Positions 28,192-36,696 of a stretch of 64,000 nucleotides of DNA are shown here, piece after piece (position 1 is the stretch's first letter; every line of letters begins with the position of its first letter). This DNA is from Moritella sp. F3 (GTDB lineage Bacteria > Pseudomonadota > Gammaproteobacteria > Enterobacterales > Moritellaceae), in the NCBI RefSeq assembly GCF_015082335.1, contig NZ_BLRL01000013.1, positions 1 to 64,000 of the forward strand. The letters are read 5' to 3'. The notes beneath the pieces were generated by a model. The model saw only the letters and a list, made by a program, of their open reading frames with translations, did no database searches and had not been told where the DNA came from. A program made the position numbers and the translations under genes.

Positions 28192-28815
28192 ATGAAAAGT
28201 CTTGTCTTATCTTTTGCAATGTTAATCGGATTAATGGGTACTGCCCAAGCTGCAGGGGATGCAGCTGCGGGTGAAGCTATTTCTGGTACATGTACTGCGT
28301 GTCATGGTGCTGATGGCAATAGCCCTGCAAGTATCTATCCTAAACTAGCGGGGCAGAATGCTTCGTACCTTGTCAAGCAGTTGAAAGATTTTCAGCTTGC
28401 TATGCAAACTGGTGGTGAAAAGGGTCGTAACGATCCTGTCATGATGGGTATGGCGGCAATGTTAACTGAAGAAAACATGCAGGATCTTGCTGCATTCTAT
28501 TCAGAGCAAACAATGAAGCCTGAAGAAACGCCTGAAGAAGTGGTTGCAGCTGGTCAACTATTATACCGTGGTGGCGACATCGAGCGTGGTATTACAGCTT
28601 GTTCTGCATGTCATGGCCCACGTGGTAATGGTAGCGAAACGGCTAAATTCCCGAAAATATCTGGCCAACATGCTGATTACATTAAAGCGCAGCTAGAGAA
28701 ATTCAGTAATAAAGAACGTGCAAATGACCAAAATGGTATGATGCATGATATCGCATATAAAATGAAACCTGCGGATATGGAAATTATTTCTAAATATCTA
28801 GGTGGCCTTCACTAA
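28192..28815 (+). CDS. Dihaem cytochrome c4
   Basis: A periplasmic electron carrier of about 207 residues that passes electrons to cytochrome oxidases. The signal peptide MKSLVLSFAMLIGLMGTAQA is followed by two similar cytochrome c domains with haem motifs CTACHG and CSACHG. MGMAAML and the MHDIAYKM near the end supply the axial methionines. The start at ATG 28192 is chosen because it begins the signal peptide; upstream in-frame ATGs (28141 and earlier) would add non-signal sequence. Confidence 0.95.
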   Translation: MKSLVLSFAMLIGLMGTAQAAGDAAAGEAISGTCTACHGADGNSPASIYPKLAGQNASYLVKQLKDFQLAMQTGGEKGRNDPVMMGMAAMLTEENMQDLAAFYSEQTMKPEETPEEVVAAGQLLYRGGDIERGITACSACHGPRGNGSETAKFPKISGQHADYIKAQLEKFSNKERANDQNGMMHDIAYKMKPADMEIISKYLGGLH

Positions 28816-28850
28816 GCATTTTTGTTTAGTAGGTACATTTTTATATCGTA

Positions 28851-28877
28851 AAAAACTCAGCCTCGGCTGAGTTTTTT
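28851..28877 (+). terminator. Terminator of the cytochrome c4 gene
   Basis: AAAACTCAGCC-TC-GGCTGAGTTTTTT. The remaining 200 bp to yihI show no CsrC-like GGA repeats, although E. coli has csrC in this gap. Confidence 0.9.
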
Positions 28878-29086
28878 ATTTTCATCTTATCTAAATTATC
28901 TTTTTTCTTCCTTGCTTTTTTGGTAGTCTGCGCTCACTTAAAGAATTGCCTACTTATGCCCTTAATAAAGATTGGTAAATTGACTATCTTTAAATAAGGC
29001 GAAATACGATACCCCACTGATCAACAAGATTGTAAACAAGCTTATTGTTAACCTTGCTATCAGACAGATTTAAAACAGAGAATACT

Positions 29087-29743
29087 ATGACACGTAAAAG
29101 AAAAGAACGCTCAGGCGGCCCGTTAGCAATTGCTAAATCAGACCGTAGTAAACGTGAAACGAATACTCAAGCAGTAGAAGCGCGCAAGCAAAAACGACTA
29201 AAAAAACGTAAAGGTTTAGCATCAGGTAATAAAACGGCTGAAGCTGAAAAAGGCAAAAAAGGTACTGGCGGTCCACGTAAATCAGGTGATCCTCGTATCG
29301 GCAGTAAAGCACCAATTCAATTAGTGTCGGCGCCAACGCCAGTTGCACAACCTGCGATTGTAAAAGTAAAACAACCGAAAGCAGAAGTGAAACCTGTTGC
29401 ACCTGTATTAACGTTCGAGCAAGAGCTTGATAAGTTAGAAAGTGATGCACGTCTAAATGGTCTATTACTGCGTCTAGATAACAACGAAGTACTAAACCAT
29501 GATGATCAAGATTATGTCGATCAAGGTGTAGAGCGTCACGCATTCTTACTTGAAGAACTGGGTTATGCTGATGACGAAGAATTCGACGAAGAGTACGATG
29601 AAGCTGAGTGGGATGAAGCGATGATGGCTGAACTTGATGCTAAATCACTGAACACGAATACTGAGCAGTTATCTGAAGATGAATTGTATGAGCGTTTCCT
29701 AGCAACAGAAAAAAAATTAAAGAACAACGATAACGAGGGCTAA
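29087..29743 (+). CDS. yihI: Der GTPase-activating protein YihI
   Basis: Stimulates the GTPase activity of Der and so modulates 50S assembly. From ATG 29087 it has 218 residues. The N-terminal half is strongly basic (TRKRKERSGGPLAIAKSDRS, KQKRLKKRKG), and the C-terminal half acidic with FEQELDKLESDARLNGLLLR, the Der-contacting helices. The ATG at 29045 would add 14 residues unlike the family. It follows engB and cytochrome c4 as in Vibrio, and precedes a DUF2489 gene by two bases. Confidence 0.93.
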   Translation: MTRKRKERSGGPLAIAKSDRSKRETNTQAVEARKQKRLKKRKGLASGNKTAEAEKGKKGTGGPRKSGDPRIGSKAPIQLVSAPTPVAQPAIVKVKQPKAEVKPVAPVLTFEQELDKLESDARLNGLLLRLDNNEVLNHDDQDYVDQGVERHAFLLEELGYADDEEFDEEYDEAEWDEAMMAELDAKSLNTNTEQLSEDELYERFLATEKKLKNNDNEG

Positions 29744-29745
29744 TA

Positions 29746-30207
29746 ATGCAAGCGAGTTGGATGATTTTAATCGGCAGTGGATGCCTGATCATTCTGGCAT
29801 TATCAGTGTATGCGGGACGTTTACTGTATCGTGTAAAAGCGCAACAAGTGCAGCAGCTAAATCAACAAAATGACGCCATTGCTGCACGTAAAGTTCGTAT
29901 CACTGAAAGTGTACAGATTATTGCTAAAGCTATGGGGAGTGAAGAATGTGACTTGTCTGAAGGCACAATCCGTATCTGTAAGTTACTCGCCGCAATTCCA
30001 GCTGCGGAACCTGTTGATTGGGTTAAGCTGTATCCTGACTTACATGCGTTTTATGAAAAAATAAAACACATGCCGATTATGGATGCTCGCAGTGAGCTAT
30101 CAAAAAAAGAGCGCATGCAATTAGATTTAAACCGTTTTCGTTTTGAAGGTGAATACGCTGAGTGTGTGCAGCAAGATGTTGCTCGCTTAACTACGTTTGA
30201 ATGTTAA
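29746..30207 (+). CDS. DUF2489 membrane-anchored protein
   Basis: A 153-residue protein with one N-terminal transmembrane helix (SWMILIGSGCLIILALSVYAG), then a helical cytoplasmic domain of the DUF2489 type (ITESVQIIAKAMGSEECDLSEGTIRICKLL). Its ribosome-binding site CGAGGG is inside the end of yihI and the genes are two bases apart, so they are one operon. The function is unknown. Confidence 0.82.
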   Translation: MQASWMILIGSGCLIILALSVYAGRLLYRVKAQQVQQLNQQNDAIAARKVRITESVQIIAKAMGSEECDLSEGTIRICKLLAAIPAAEPVDWVKLYPDLHAFYEKIKHMPIMDARSELSKKERMQLDLNRFRFEGEYAECVQQDVARLTTFEC

Positions 30208-30239
30208 TTAATAACGCTCTAATCGTTAATATTATGATG

Positions 30240-30291
30240 TAAGACAAGCTGCTCGGTATTGCTTTTCGGCATACTGTCGCGACTTGTCTTA
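30240..30291 (+). promoter_or_regulatory. Long hairpin leader before hemN
   Basis: TAAGACAAG (30240-30248) and CTTGTCTTA (30283-30291) are perfectly complementary, and inside them GTAT-T-GC can pair with GC-ATAC around TTTTCG. The last stem bases abut the hemN ribosome-binding site AGGGG. No T tract follows, so it is not an ordinary terminator. It may control access to the hemN start or stabilise the mRNA. Confidence 0.45.
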
Positions 30292-30301
30292 GGGGATGAA
30301 T

Positions 30302-31675
30302 ATGCTAAATCAAAAATTAGTCTGGGATCAGGCTATGATCGAAAAATATAATTACAGTGGTCCAAGATATACATCGTATCCAACTGCGTTGGAATTTGAT
30401 GAATCGTTTGGCTATCAAGACTTTCGCTTTGCTTGCGATGAGACGCCAGATAAGCCGTTGTCACTGTATGTGCATATTCCTTTCTGCCATAAGCTTTGTT
30501 ATTACTGTGGTTGTAACAAGGTTATTACGCGCCATCTGCATAAAGCCGATAAGTACCTTGATGTACTGGAAGCGGAAATTAAGCTACAAGCCCCATTTTT
30601 TAAAGACCGTAATGTATCACAACTGCATTGGGGTGGTGGTACGCCAACGTTTTTAACACAGCCGCAAATTCAACGTTTGATTGATGTGTTAAAAGACAGT
30701 TTTACTTTTGCTGACGATGCTGAAATTTCGATTGAAGTTGACCCGCGTGAAATTGAACTGAGTACTATCGACTTATTATCTAAAGTTGGTTTTAACCGTT
30801 TAAGCCTCGGTGTTCAAGATTTTGATAAAAAAGTACAAGCAGCGATTAATCGTGATCAAGATGAAGATTTCATTTTTGCTATTATTAAACGTGCACATGA
30901 ACTTGGCTTTAAATCGACGAACATTGATTTAATTTACGGTTTACCACACCAAACCAAAGAAACGTTCCATAACACATTAGAACGTGTACTTGATTTAGAC
31001 CCAGCCCGTTTAACCGTGTTTAACTATGCGCATATACCGAGCTTGTTTGCCGGTCAGCGTAAAATGAAAGAAGAAGATATGCCGTCACCTTCAGATCGTT
31101 TAGCGATTTTGGAAGACGCAATTTCATTTTTAACTGACAACGGTTACCAGTTTATTGGTATGGACCACTTTGCTAAACCGGATGATGAATTAGCCATTGC
31201 TCAACGTGAAGGCATACTGCATCGTAACTTCCAGGGTTATACAACCCAAGGTGAAAGTGATTTATTAGGCCTGGGTGTTTCTTCAATTAGTCAGATTGGT
31301 AATGCGTATTCGCAAAACCAAAAAGAATTAAAAACTTATTACAAACAAGTTGAAGAACTGGGTCATGCCCAATGGCGTGGTGTTGGTTTGAATGATGATG
31401 ATTCAATTCGTCGCGCTGTTATCAAGCAATTAATGTGTAATTTTGAACTGGATATGGACAAGATTGCCAATACTTTCGATCTTGATTTCGCGAGTTACTT
31501 TGCTGAAGACATGGGGTTATTACAAACGTTCATTAATGACGAGTTAGTCATTGTTGGCGGTAATATGCTACAAGTTGCACCGAAAGGTAAGTTGTTGATC
31601 CGTAATATTTGCATGTGTTTCGATGTGTATTTACGTCAACGCGCACGTCAACAGCAGTTTTCTCGAGTAATTTAA
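30302..31675 (+). CDS. hemN: Oxygen-independent coproporphyrinogen III oxidase
   Basis: A radical-SAM enzyme that decarboxylates coproporphyrinogen III to protoporphyrinogen IX in anaerobic haem synthesis. It has 457 residues, as in E. coli. YNYSGPRYTSYPTALEF opens the protein, HIPFCHKLCYYCGCNK carries the CX3CX2C cluster ligands plus the extra Cys, and LHWGGGTPTFL and NIDLIYGLP follow. The ATG at 30302 has AGGGG at good spacing; ATG 30296 lies too close to it. Confidence 0.97.
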   Translation: MLNQKLVWDQAMIEKYNYSGPRYTSYPTALEFDESFGYQDFRFACDETPDKPLSLYVHIPFCHKLCYYCGCNKVITRHLHKADKYLDVLEAEIKLQAPFFKDRNVSQLHWGGGTPTFLTQPQIQRLIDVLKDSFTFADDAEISIEVDPREIELSTIDLLSKVGFNRLSLGVQDFDKKVQAAINRDQDEDFIFAIIKRAHELGFKSTNIDLIYGLPHQTKETFHNTLERVLDLDPARLTVFNYAHIPSLFAGQRKMKEEDMPSPSDRLAILEDAISFLTDNGYQFIGMDHFAKPDDELAIAQREGILHRNFQGYTTQGESDLLGLGVSSISQIGNAYSQNQKELKTYYKQVEELGHAQWRGVGLNDDDSIRRAVIKQLMCNFELDMDKIANTFDLDFASYFAEDMGLLQTFINDELVIVGGNMLQVAPKGKLLIRNICMCFDVYLRQRARQQQFSRVI

Positions 31676-31702
31676 TCGTTCCAGTAAGATGACATAATAA
31701 TG

Positions 31703-31724
31703 AGGCACCTAATGGTGCCTTTTT
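31703..31724 (+). terminator. Terminator of hemN
   Basis: AGGCACC-TAAT-GGTGCCT followed by TTTT. The following 200 bp to 31928 show nothing recognisable. Confidence 0.9.
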
Positions 31725-31928
31725 AATACCCGAAAGGCAGGCATCCCGCCAGTTACCACGAAATAGTACTCTCGATTTTTTGACTATTAAGTTAGTATTA
31801 GCGACTTGATTTCATAGAAGATTAATATACATAACTTGGTATCTATGTAATATTGCCCTTCGACTAACATTATCGTATTTTATATAGCGGTTAATGACAG
31901 AAATGATCACAAAAATGGAAGTACGCCT

Positions 31929-32534
31929 ATGAAAGCGATAGTCATTGATATTGATGATACAGTATTAGATTTTGGTTCTCGGTTACGTGAATTTGTTAAT
32001 CATCAATATGATAAACAAGTGACTGGTAAGCCATTAGCATGGGACTTATGTGAATGGTTGGGGATTAAAGAAGGTCAGGACGTTAAAATATTAAAAGAGT
32101 TTGCATCTAGCTGGCAATTTGGCGCGTTGGACGCATTGCCAGGCGCATCTCGAATTCTAACTAAGTTAGCGCAAGAAGGTTATGAAATATTCTGTATTAC
32201 CGCCTGTAGTCGTGATGGACAAGTTGAAGCGCTACGTCGCGCCAATATGTACCATTGCTTCGGTAATATTTTTCAAGAGATTTTCTTTGTTGAATTTGGT
32301 GAGTCAAAAGCGACTTATTTAAATAAAATTCAACAGACACATGAAATCCATGCTTTTGTTGATGATAAATATGACAATCTTGTGGATGCGAAAAATGCCG
32401 GTATTGATAACTGTATCATGATAAAACAACCGCATAACAAGGTGTTTAGAGAGCATGTCACTTGTGCTCACGATTGGTATGAAATTTCTCATATCATTCA
32501 AACTTGGCACGGTAAGTCATGGTCGATACAGTAG
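31929..32534 (+). CDS. HAD-superfamily hydrolase
   Basis: A 201-residue protein with motif I DIDDTVLDFG at the very N-terminus, motif II in FCITACSRDG, a lysine in GESKATYL and motif IV FVDDKYDNLVDAKNAG. This is the layout of small HAD phosphatases such as NT5C-type 5'-nucleotidases or phage-like phosphatases. The substrate cannot be read from the sequence. It stands alone in an accessory stretch. Confidence 0.8.
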   Translation: MKAIVIDIDDTVLDFGSRLREFVNHQYDKQVTGKPLAWDLCEWLGIKEGQDVKILKEFASSWQFGALDALPGASRILTKLAQEGYEIFCITACSRDGQVEALRRANMYHCFGNIFQEIFFVEFGESKATYLNKIQQTHEIHAFVDDKYDNLVDAKNAGIDNCIMIKQPHNKVFREHVTCAHDWYEISHIIQTWHGKSWSIQ

Positions 32535-32683
32535 GCTAAACTTATCATTAGCGATGAAGATCTCAGTTATGCAATGTATCTGAGGTTTTCAATTTGTAGT
32601 TTTAATTAGTACTTATGACTTTCAGGTGAAAGTGGTACTATCTATTTAATAGATAACTTAAATTGTGTGGGATATGAGAAATC

Positions 32684-33421
32684 ATGCAGCAACGACATAC
32701 TGATATTATTAATCTTGTAAATGAAGAGGGACGCGCGTCTGTCGGCGAAATGTCGATTAAGCTGGGTGTTTCAGAGGTCACGATCCGTCATGACCTGAAC
32801 AAGTTAGAAAAAGAAGGCTTCATCCGTCGTGTTCATGGTGGTGCTACTCCACATAATACCGATAACGTGTCTCACCGTATTACGGTTAATTATGAACACA
32901 AGCGCAAGATGGCGATGTGTGCAGCGAGTTTGGTTGAGCATGGTGAAACTGTCATGATCGAAGGCGGTAGTGCAAATGCATTACTGGCTAAAGAACTCGG
33001 TAAACGTAGTGATGTTACTATCATTACGCCAAGCAGTTACATTGCTCATTTGATGAAAGAAACAGACGTTAAGATCATCGTGTTAGGTGGTCTGTATCAA
33101 CATGAAAGTGAAAGTATGGTGGGCACATTGACGCGTCTTTGCATCAAGCATACTCACTTTACTAAAGCATTTTTAGGCATTGATGGCTTGCATCCGAATA
33201 CAGGCTTTACAAGCCGTAATATGATGCGTGCTGATGTTGGTGTAGCAATTTTAGAGAAAGGTGCACAGAATATTGTCATCACAGATTCGTCTAAATTTGG
33301 GCAAGTGCACAATACGCCATTATACCAATTCGAACAGGTTGATATGGTTATTACTGACGAAGATGCATCGTTAGAATATGTAAACCTATTAGAAAAACAT
33401 AATATTAAAGTCGTAAAATAA
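32684..33421 (+). CDS. DeoR-family regulator, YciT-like
   Basis: A 245-residue regulator. The N-terminal winged helix (ASVGEMSIKLGVSEVTIRHDLNKLEKEGFIRRVHGGA) is followed by a DeoR sensor domain. EGGSANALLAKELG, IITPSSYIAHLMK, ESMVGTLTR and FTSRNMMRADVG closely parallel E. coli YciT, a regulator linked to osmotic stress. DeoR sensors usually bind phosphorylated sugars. It is upstream of the ZIP/permease gene on the same strand, but Zur-type operators lie between them and suggest separate control. Confidence 0.85.
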   Translation: MQQRHTDIINLVNEEGRASVGEMSIKLGVSEVTIRHDLNKLEKEGFIRRVHGGATPHNTDNVSHRITVNYEHKRKMAMCAASLVEHGETVMIEGGSANALLAKELGKRSDVTIITPSSYIAHLMKETDVKIIVLGGLYQHESESMVGTLTRLCIKHTHFTKAFLGIDGLHPNTGFTSRNMMRADVGVAILEKGAQNIVITDSSKFGQVHNTPLYQFEQVDMVITDEDASLEYVNLLEKHNIKVVK

Positions 33422-33460
33422 TTTTCCTCTACGACTGTTTTAATCTGTGTTTTATCAAAA

Positions 33461-33497
33461 CCAGTTAGAATTGTTATAATATAACAATTCTAACTGG
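33461..33497. promoter_or_regulatory. Zur-type operator 1
   Basis: CCAGTTAGAATTGTTATA and its complement flank a single A: a perfect 18-bp dyad. The core GTTATA-A-TATAAC (33473-33485) is the gammaproteobacterial Zur operator core. TATAAT inside it (33475-33480) can serve as a -10 element with TTATCA 17 bp upstream. There is no T tract, so it is not a terminator. Confidence 0.7.
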
Positions 33498-33516
33498 CGT
33501 CAGCTACAAATGTTAT

Positions 33517-33529
33517 GTTATATTATAAC
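33517..33529. promoter_or_regulatory. Zur-type operator 2
   Basis: GTTATA-T-TATAAC, a perfect 13-bp palindrome with the same core as the first site and its centre 44 bp downstream. It lies 28 bp before the chosen start of the ZIP/permease gene. Confidence 0.7.
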
Positions 33530-33557
33530 GCTGTTTACTGACCCTCGTGTTTATACC

Positions 33558-35606
33558 ATGTCTTTATTGTTATTTCTGAGCATTGCAACGCTCTTCCTTG
33601 GCCCTTATTTATGTAAATTTGTCGGCTCTAAATCCGATCGTTTTGCTTTCTTCGATAGCTTTATTTTTGTCTCTATTGGCGGTTTGGTATTATTCCACAT
33701 CTTGCCAGAGTTACTAGAAAGTGGCGGGATTGCTGTGCTTGGATTAATGTTGGTTGGCTTATTTGGCCCTGGCATGGTTGAGAAAGTATTCCATAAAATC
33801 GCCAAGCAAACCCATTCGGTTACTTTGATATTAGGTGTGCTAGGTTTAGTCTTACATGCGATCACCGATGGTGGTGCGCTGGCCATTGAAGATGACCAGA
33901 CTGCTTATTTATTAGCGATTGGTGTGGTACTGCATCGTTTCCCTGTTGGCCTTACTGTGTGGTGGTTATTACGACCGCATTATGGCCGTGCGCTACCATT
34001 GGCTGTTTTAACTGCAATGTCCTTAGCGACGGTTGCTGGTACTTGGTTAGGTGGAGAACTGATTGCGCACGATAGCGGTAATTGGTTGATCTGGTTCCAA
34101 GCGTTAGTCATGGGCTCTATCTTACATGTGGTATTTCACCAGCCCTACAAGCAAGAACACGGTAAAGAAACGCAACGAGATAAATTTGCCGCTGGCACAG
34201 GCAGCTTAATTGGCGCTATTTGTTTGCTTGCGGTATTACTGCCACATTGGTTAGGTTATGCGCCGCATAATCATGATGCCCCTGTAACTGTCGAATCACA
34301 GATTGTCACCTCAGCTGAATTACACTCAGCTGACCATGTCGGACACGATGACCATGTCGGTCACGATGACCATGTCGGTCACGATGACCATGTCGGTCAC
34401 GATGACCATGTCGGTCACGATGACCATGTCGGTCACGATGACCATGTCGGTCACGATGACCATGTAGGACACGATGACCATGTCGGACATGATGACCATG
34501 TAGGACATGATGACCATGCAGCAGCTGATAATGATCACGCTGGGCATGCACATGGCAATGAAACAGCGGAAACCTTATTACGCTTTGTGAGCTTGTCGTT
34601 ACATGCCGCGCCAGCGTTATTATTCGCTTATATCCTTACTTGGCTGATTAACTTTGTGAAACCAGCCTTTAATATGGTCGGTCAATTACGCAGTACGGGC
34701 CCAGTTGCTGGCGCATTGAAAGGCACACTCATTGGTTTGCCATTGCCTATTTGCATACCCGATGCATCAGGTATGTATAAGCAACTGATTAAAGCGGGTT
34801 GTGGTTCTGCATTAGCGGTTTCATTCTTAGTTGCATCCCCTGTTATTGGCTTTGATGCGTTACTTATTTCATTACCGCTGTTGGGTGTTGAATGGGTTGG
34901 TATACGTTTAGTGATGGCGGTTATATTAGCGGTGACGTTAGGCTTACTTATTGGTTCATTATTCAAAAAGCATGACTTGAATAGCGATACTTGCGCGACG
35001 ACCGAAGAGTTAGAGGCATCAACGTCACGCCTTAAACGTGCATTTGAACATGGTTTTTCACATCTTATTGATCATACCGCACCTTGGGTATTATTTGGTT
35101 TGATTGCGGCAGCGACATTTACGCCAACCATTGGCTGGGAGTTCTTACAGCAAGAACCTTGGTTACAGGTTGTATTGGCTATTCTGATTGCCTTGCCGTT
35201 CCACTTCTGTGCCACCGGTATTACGCCTGTACTGGCCATTATGCTGGTTGCTGGCGTATCTCCTGGTGCGGTTGTGGCCTTTAGTTTAGTCGGACCCACA
35301 TTGAACTTAGATTTGTATCGCTTTATTAAAGACAATCAAGGTAAGCAGATTGCGATGGCGGTCGTGATGGCCATTGTCACTGTCGCGCTACTACTAGGCT
35401 TAGGCATTATGTATTGGGTACCTGAGTTACCGAAACCTTGGTTAACGTTAGCGCCACATTGGCAAGATGATTGGTGGCGTTATGCTAGTTTAGCGATAGT
35501 GACAGTGTTATTTGCGATTAGTATTTTACGTCGCGGTGCACGTAGCTTTATGCTGGAGTTATTACCGCATAGTTTTAGAAATGCGAAACCACATCATCAC
35601 CATTAG
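33558..35606 (+). CDS. ZIP-like/DUF318 permease fusion with His-Asp repeats
   Basis: A 682-residue inner-membrane protein that looks like two transporters joined. Residues 1-220 have about seven hydrophobic helices with HAITDGG (100-106) and HRFPVG (126-131), resembling the metal-binding TM4/TM5 signatures of ZIP carriers. Residues about 235-335 form a soluble linker with ten exact DHVGHD units (259-318). Residues 345-682 resemble PF03773 (ArsP_1/DUF318) permeases: LPLPICIPDASGMYKQLIKAG near 393 and CATGITPVLAIMLVAG from 551, but the usual CSCG motif is absent. The protein ends in HHHH. ATG 33558 is chosen because the earlier ATG (33510) would put an operator inside the gene. Two Zur-type operators suggest zinc uptake; efflux is the alternative since some relatives export Cu/Zn. 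Confidence 0.82.
   Translation: MSLLLFLSIATLFLGPYLCKFVGSKSDRFAFFDSFIFVSIGGLVLFHILPELLESGGIAVLGLMLVGLFGPGMVEKVFHKIAKQTHSVTLILGVLGLVLHAITDGGALAIEDDQTAYLLAIGVVLHRFPVGLTVWWLLRPHYGRALPLAVLTAMSLATVAGTWLGGELIAHDSGNWLIWFQALVMGSILHVVFHQPYKQEHGKETQRDKFAAGTGSLIGAICLLAVLLPHWLGYAPHNHDAPVTVESQIVTSAELHSADHVGHDDHVGHDDHVGHDDHVGHDDHVGHDDHVGHDDHVGHDDHVGHDDHVGHDDHVGHDDHAAADNDHAGHAHGNETAETLLRFVSLSLHAAPALLFAYILTWLINFVKPAFNMVGQLRSTGPVAGALKGTLIGLPLPICIPDASGMYKQLIKAGCGSALAVSFLVASPVIGFDALLISLPLLGVEWVGIRLVMAVILAVTLGLLIGSLFKKHDLNSDTCATTEELEASTSRLKRAFEHGFSHLIDHTAPWVLFGLIAAATFTPTIGWEFLQQEPWLQVVLAILIALPFHFCATGITPVLAIMLVAGVSPGAVVAFSLVGPTLNLDLYRFIKDNQGKQIAMAVVMAIVTVALLLGLGIMYWVPELPKPWLTLAPHWQDDWWRYASLAIVTVLFAISILRRGARSFMLELLPHSFRNAKPHHHH
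34332..34511 (+). repeat. Ten tandem 18-bp repeats coding DHVGHD
   Basis: GACCATGTCGGTCACGAT repeats ten times with no change of period. The middle copies are identical and the outer ones differ at one to three positions. The copies stay in frame and encode a His/Asp-rich metal-binding linker. Long reading frames antisense to the array are only a by-product of the repeat. Copy number is likely to vary among strains by slippage. Confidence 0.95.
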
Positions 35607-35797
35607 ACGGTGATATCAATCTTACTGCTACGGGCGTCGCGTCGTTTACTGACTCGACGTTCGTAACGGGGATTATGCTTTAATAGACGTTGCCGCCGTT
35701 CATGGCGGTGACGCTGCTCCATGATAAATTCACCTTCTACCTCTATCGTGTCGATGATATTGATATCTTGATTTATGTTGTCTATATTTGCTTCCAT
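35603..35797 (-). CDS. Possible small basic protein
   Basis: A 64-codon frame whose stop overlaps the end of the convergent permease gene by four bases. The N-terminal half is acidic and hydrophobic, the C-terminal half strongly basic (EQRHRHERRQRLLKHNPR, RRVSKRRDARS). An internal ATG at codon 26 would give a purely basic 39-residue peptide. No family was recognised and the ribosome-binding site is weak. The rest of 35798-35971 shows nothing. Confidence 0.35.
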   Translation of the reverse strand: MEANIDNINQDINIIDTIEVEGEFIMEQRHRHERRQRLLKHNPRYERRVSKRRDARSSKIDITV

Positions 35798-35982
35798 GCT
35801 GGCCTACTTGTGGTTTTATAGAAATAACTCTCTGTTAATACGCAATTTTATGTATAAAGATCAAGCTTACTCGTTTTACATTTGCAAGGTCAAATCTGAT
35901 CTGGTTTACTAAGATTAGTATAGTTACAGAAAACTAAGTATTCATTACCGATGAATTTTGAATACGAACAAAGGAGGCAAGT

Positions 35983-36024
35983 ATGCTAAATCAGGGACGG
36001 TTACTTCATGCCAAAAAAAGTTAG
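35983..36024 (+). other. Short leader frame overlapping the PilZ start
   Basis: AAAGGAGG (35970-35977), the best ribosome-binding site in this region, serves an ATG at 35983 that reads 13 codons and stops at 36022-36024, overlapping the PilZ start by 17 bases. The overlap contains seven consecutive A (36013-36019). Either it is a coupling peptide or the PilZ protein really starts here and the A run causes a frame change. Confidence 0.45.
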
Positions 36025-36616
36025 CGATATACTAAGCCAAGATGAGCTTAATTTATTACAGGAAGTCATCGATAGCCAAGCTGCTCATAGCTGCAATGAT
36101 ATTGCTATGTCGGATATATCGAAACAGCTGCTTAATGTCTTAGCACAATCGAGTGATATTGTACTTGTTGCTCAGCGCGAGCAAGAGGAGTATCGCTTTC
36201 CGCTTTATTTACTCGATGATGAACTAAAGGAATTGGGGCAGCCAGATATTATTGATCATAAAGGTGGCGGCGGCCGCTATTGGCGTTTTGCAGCACCGAA
36301 AGGACTGAAAATATTCGATCATAAAGGTGATGTGCTATTAGGTGTTGTCAGCAATATTTCCACCTCGGGATTATTCATGTTGTGTAGTGAACTGCAACTT
36401 ACATCGTCAGGTGTTAATCTGAAAGAGGGGGCTAATCTACGCTTTTATCTAAAGATTCCGCAGCGTGGTTTTCACTTAGTTGATGCGACGGTGGTAAGGA
36501 TTGAAAGTGAGAAGAATAATATTAAAGGACTAGCGTTAAAATTTAATATTAACGATGAACTGACATTAATATTACATGATTATATTATCGAGCAGCACGA
36601 TGCTTTGCATGATTAA
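36008..36616 (+). CDS. PilZ-domain protein
   Basis: A 202-residue cytoplasmic protein, probably a cyclic-di-GMP receptor. The N-terminal 90 residues are a YcgR-like or unassigned helical region. The C-terminal PilZ barrel has an arginine-bearing segment GRYWRF before the barrel and NISTSGLFM, which is the (D/N)xSxxG motif. ATG 36008 has only a weak ribosome-binding site, whereas a strong one precedes an out-of-frame ATG 25 bases upstream (see that entry). No flagellar or cellulose genes are adjacent. Confidence 0.82.
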   Translation: MPKKVSDILSQDELNLLQEVIDSQAAHSCNDIAMSDISKQLLNVLAQSSDIVLVAQREQEEYRFPLYLLDDELKELGQPDIIDHKGGGGRYWRFAAPKGLKIFDHKGDVLLGVVSNISTSGLFMLCSELQLTSSGVNLKEGANLRFYLKIPQRGFHLVDATVVRIESEKNNIKGLALKFNINDELTLILHDYIIEQHDALHD

Positions 36617-36696
36617 AATGAGCAGCTAATGGGCTTGAAGGTACCGACTAACTGCTATTCGCTGTATCAGTGATGAGATATTATAATTATGTTGTC

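Noticed and set aside
28816..29086. A csrC gene between cytochrome c4 and yihI
   Set aside because: E. coli has csrC near yihI, but this gap has no repeated GGA hairpins.
33461..33497. Terminator of the DeoR-family gene
   Set aside because: The dyad is perfect but has no T tract, and its core recurs 44 bp downstream as a separate palindrome, fitting an operator pair.
34332..34511. CRISPR array
   Set aside because: The units are contiguous with no spacers, are in coding frame, and no cas genes are near.
34306..34553. Long antisense frames across the His-Asp repeats
   Set aside because: An 18-bp period keeps all frames open on both strands; they are by-products of the tandem repeat.
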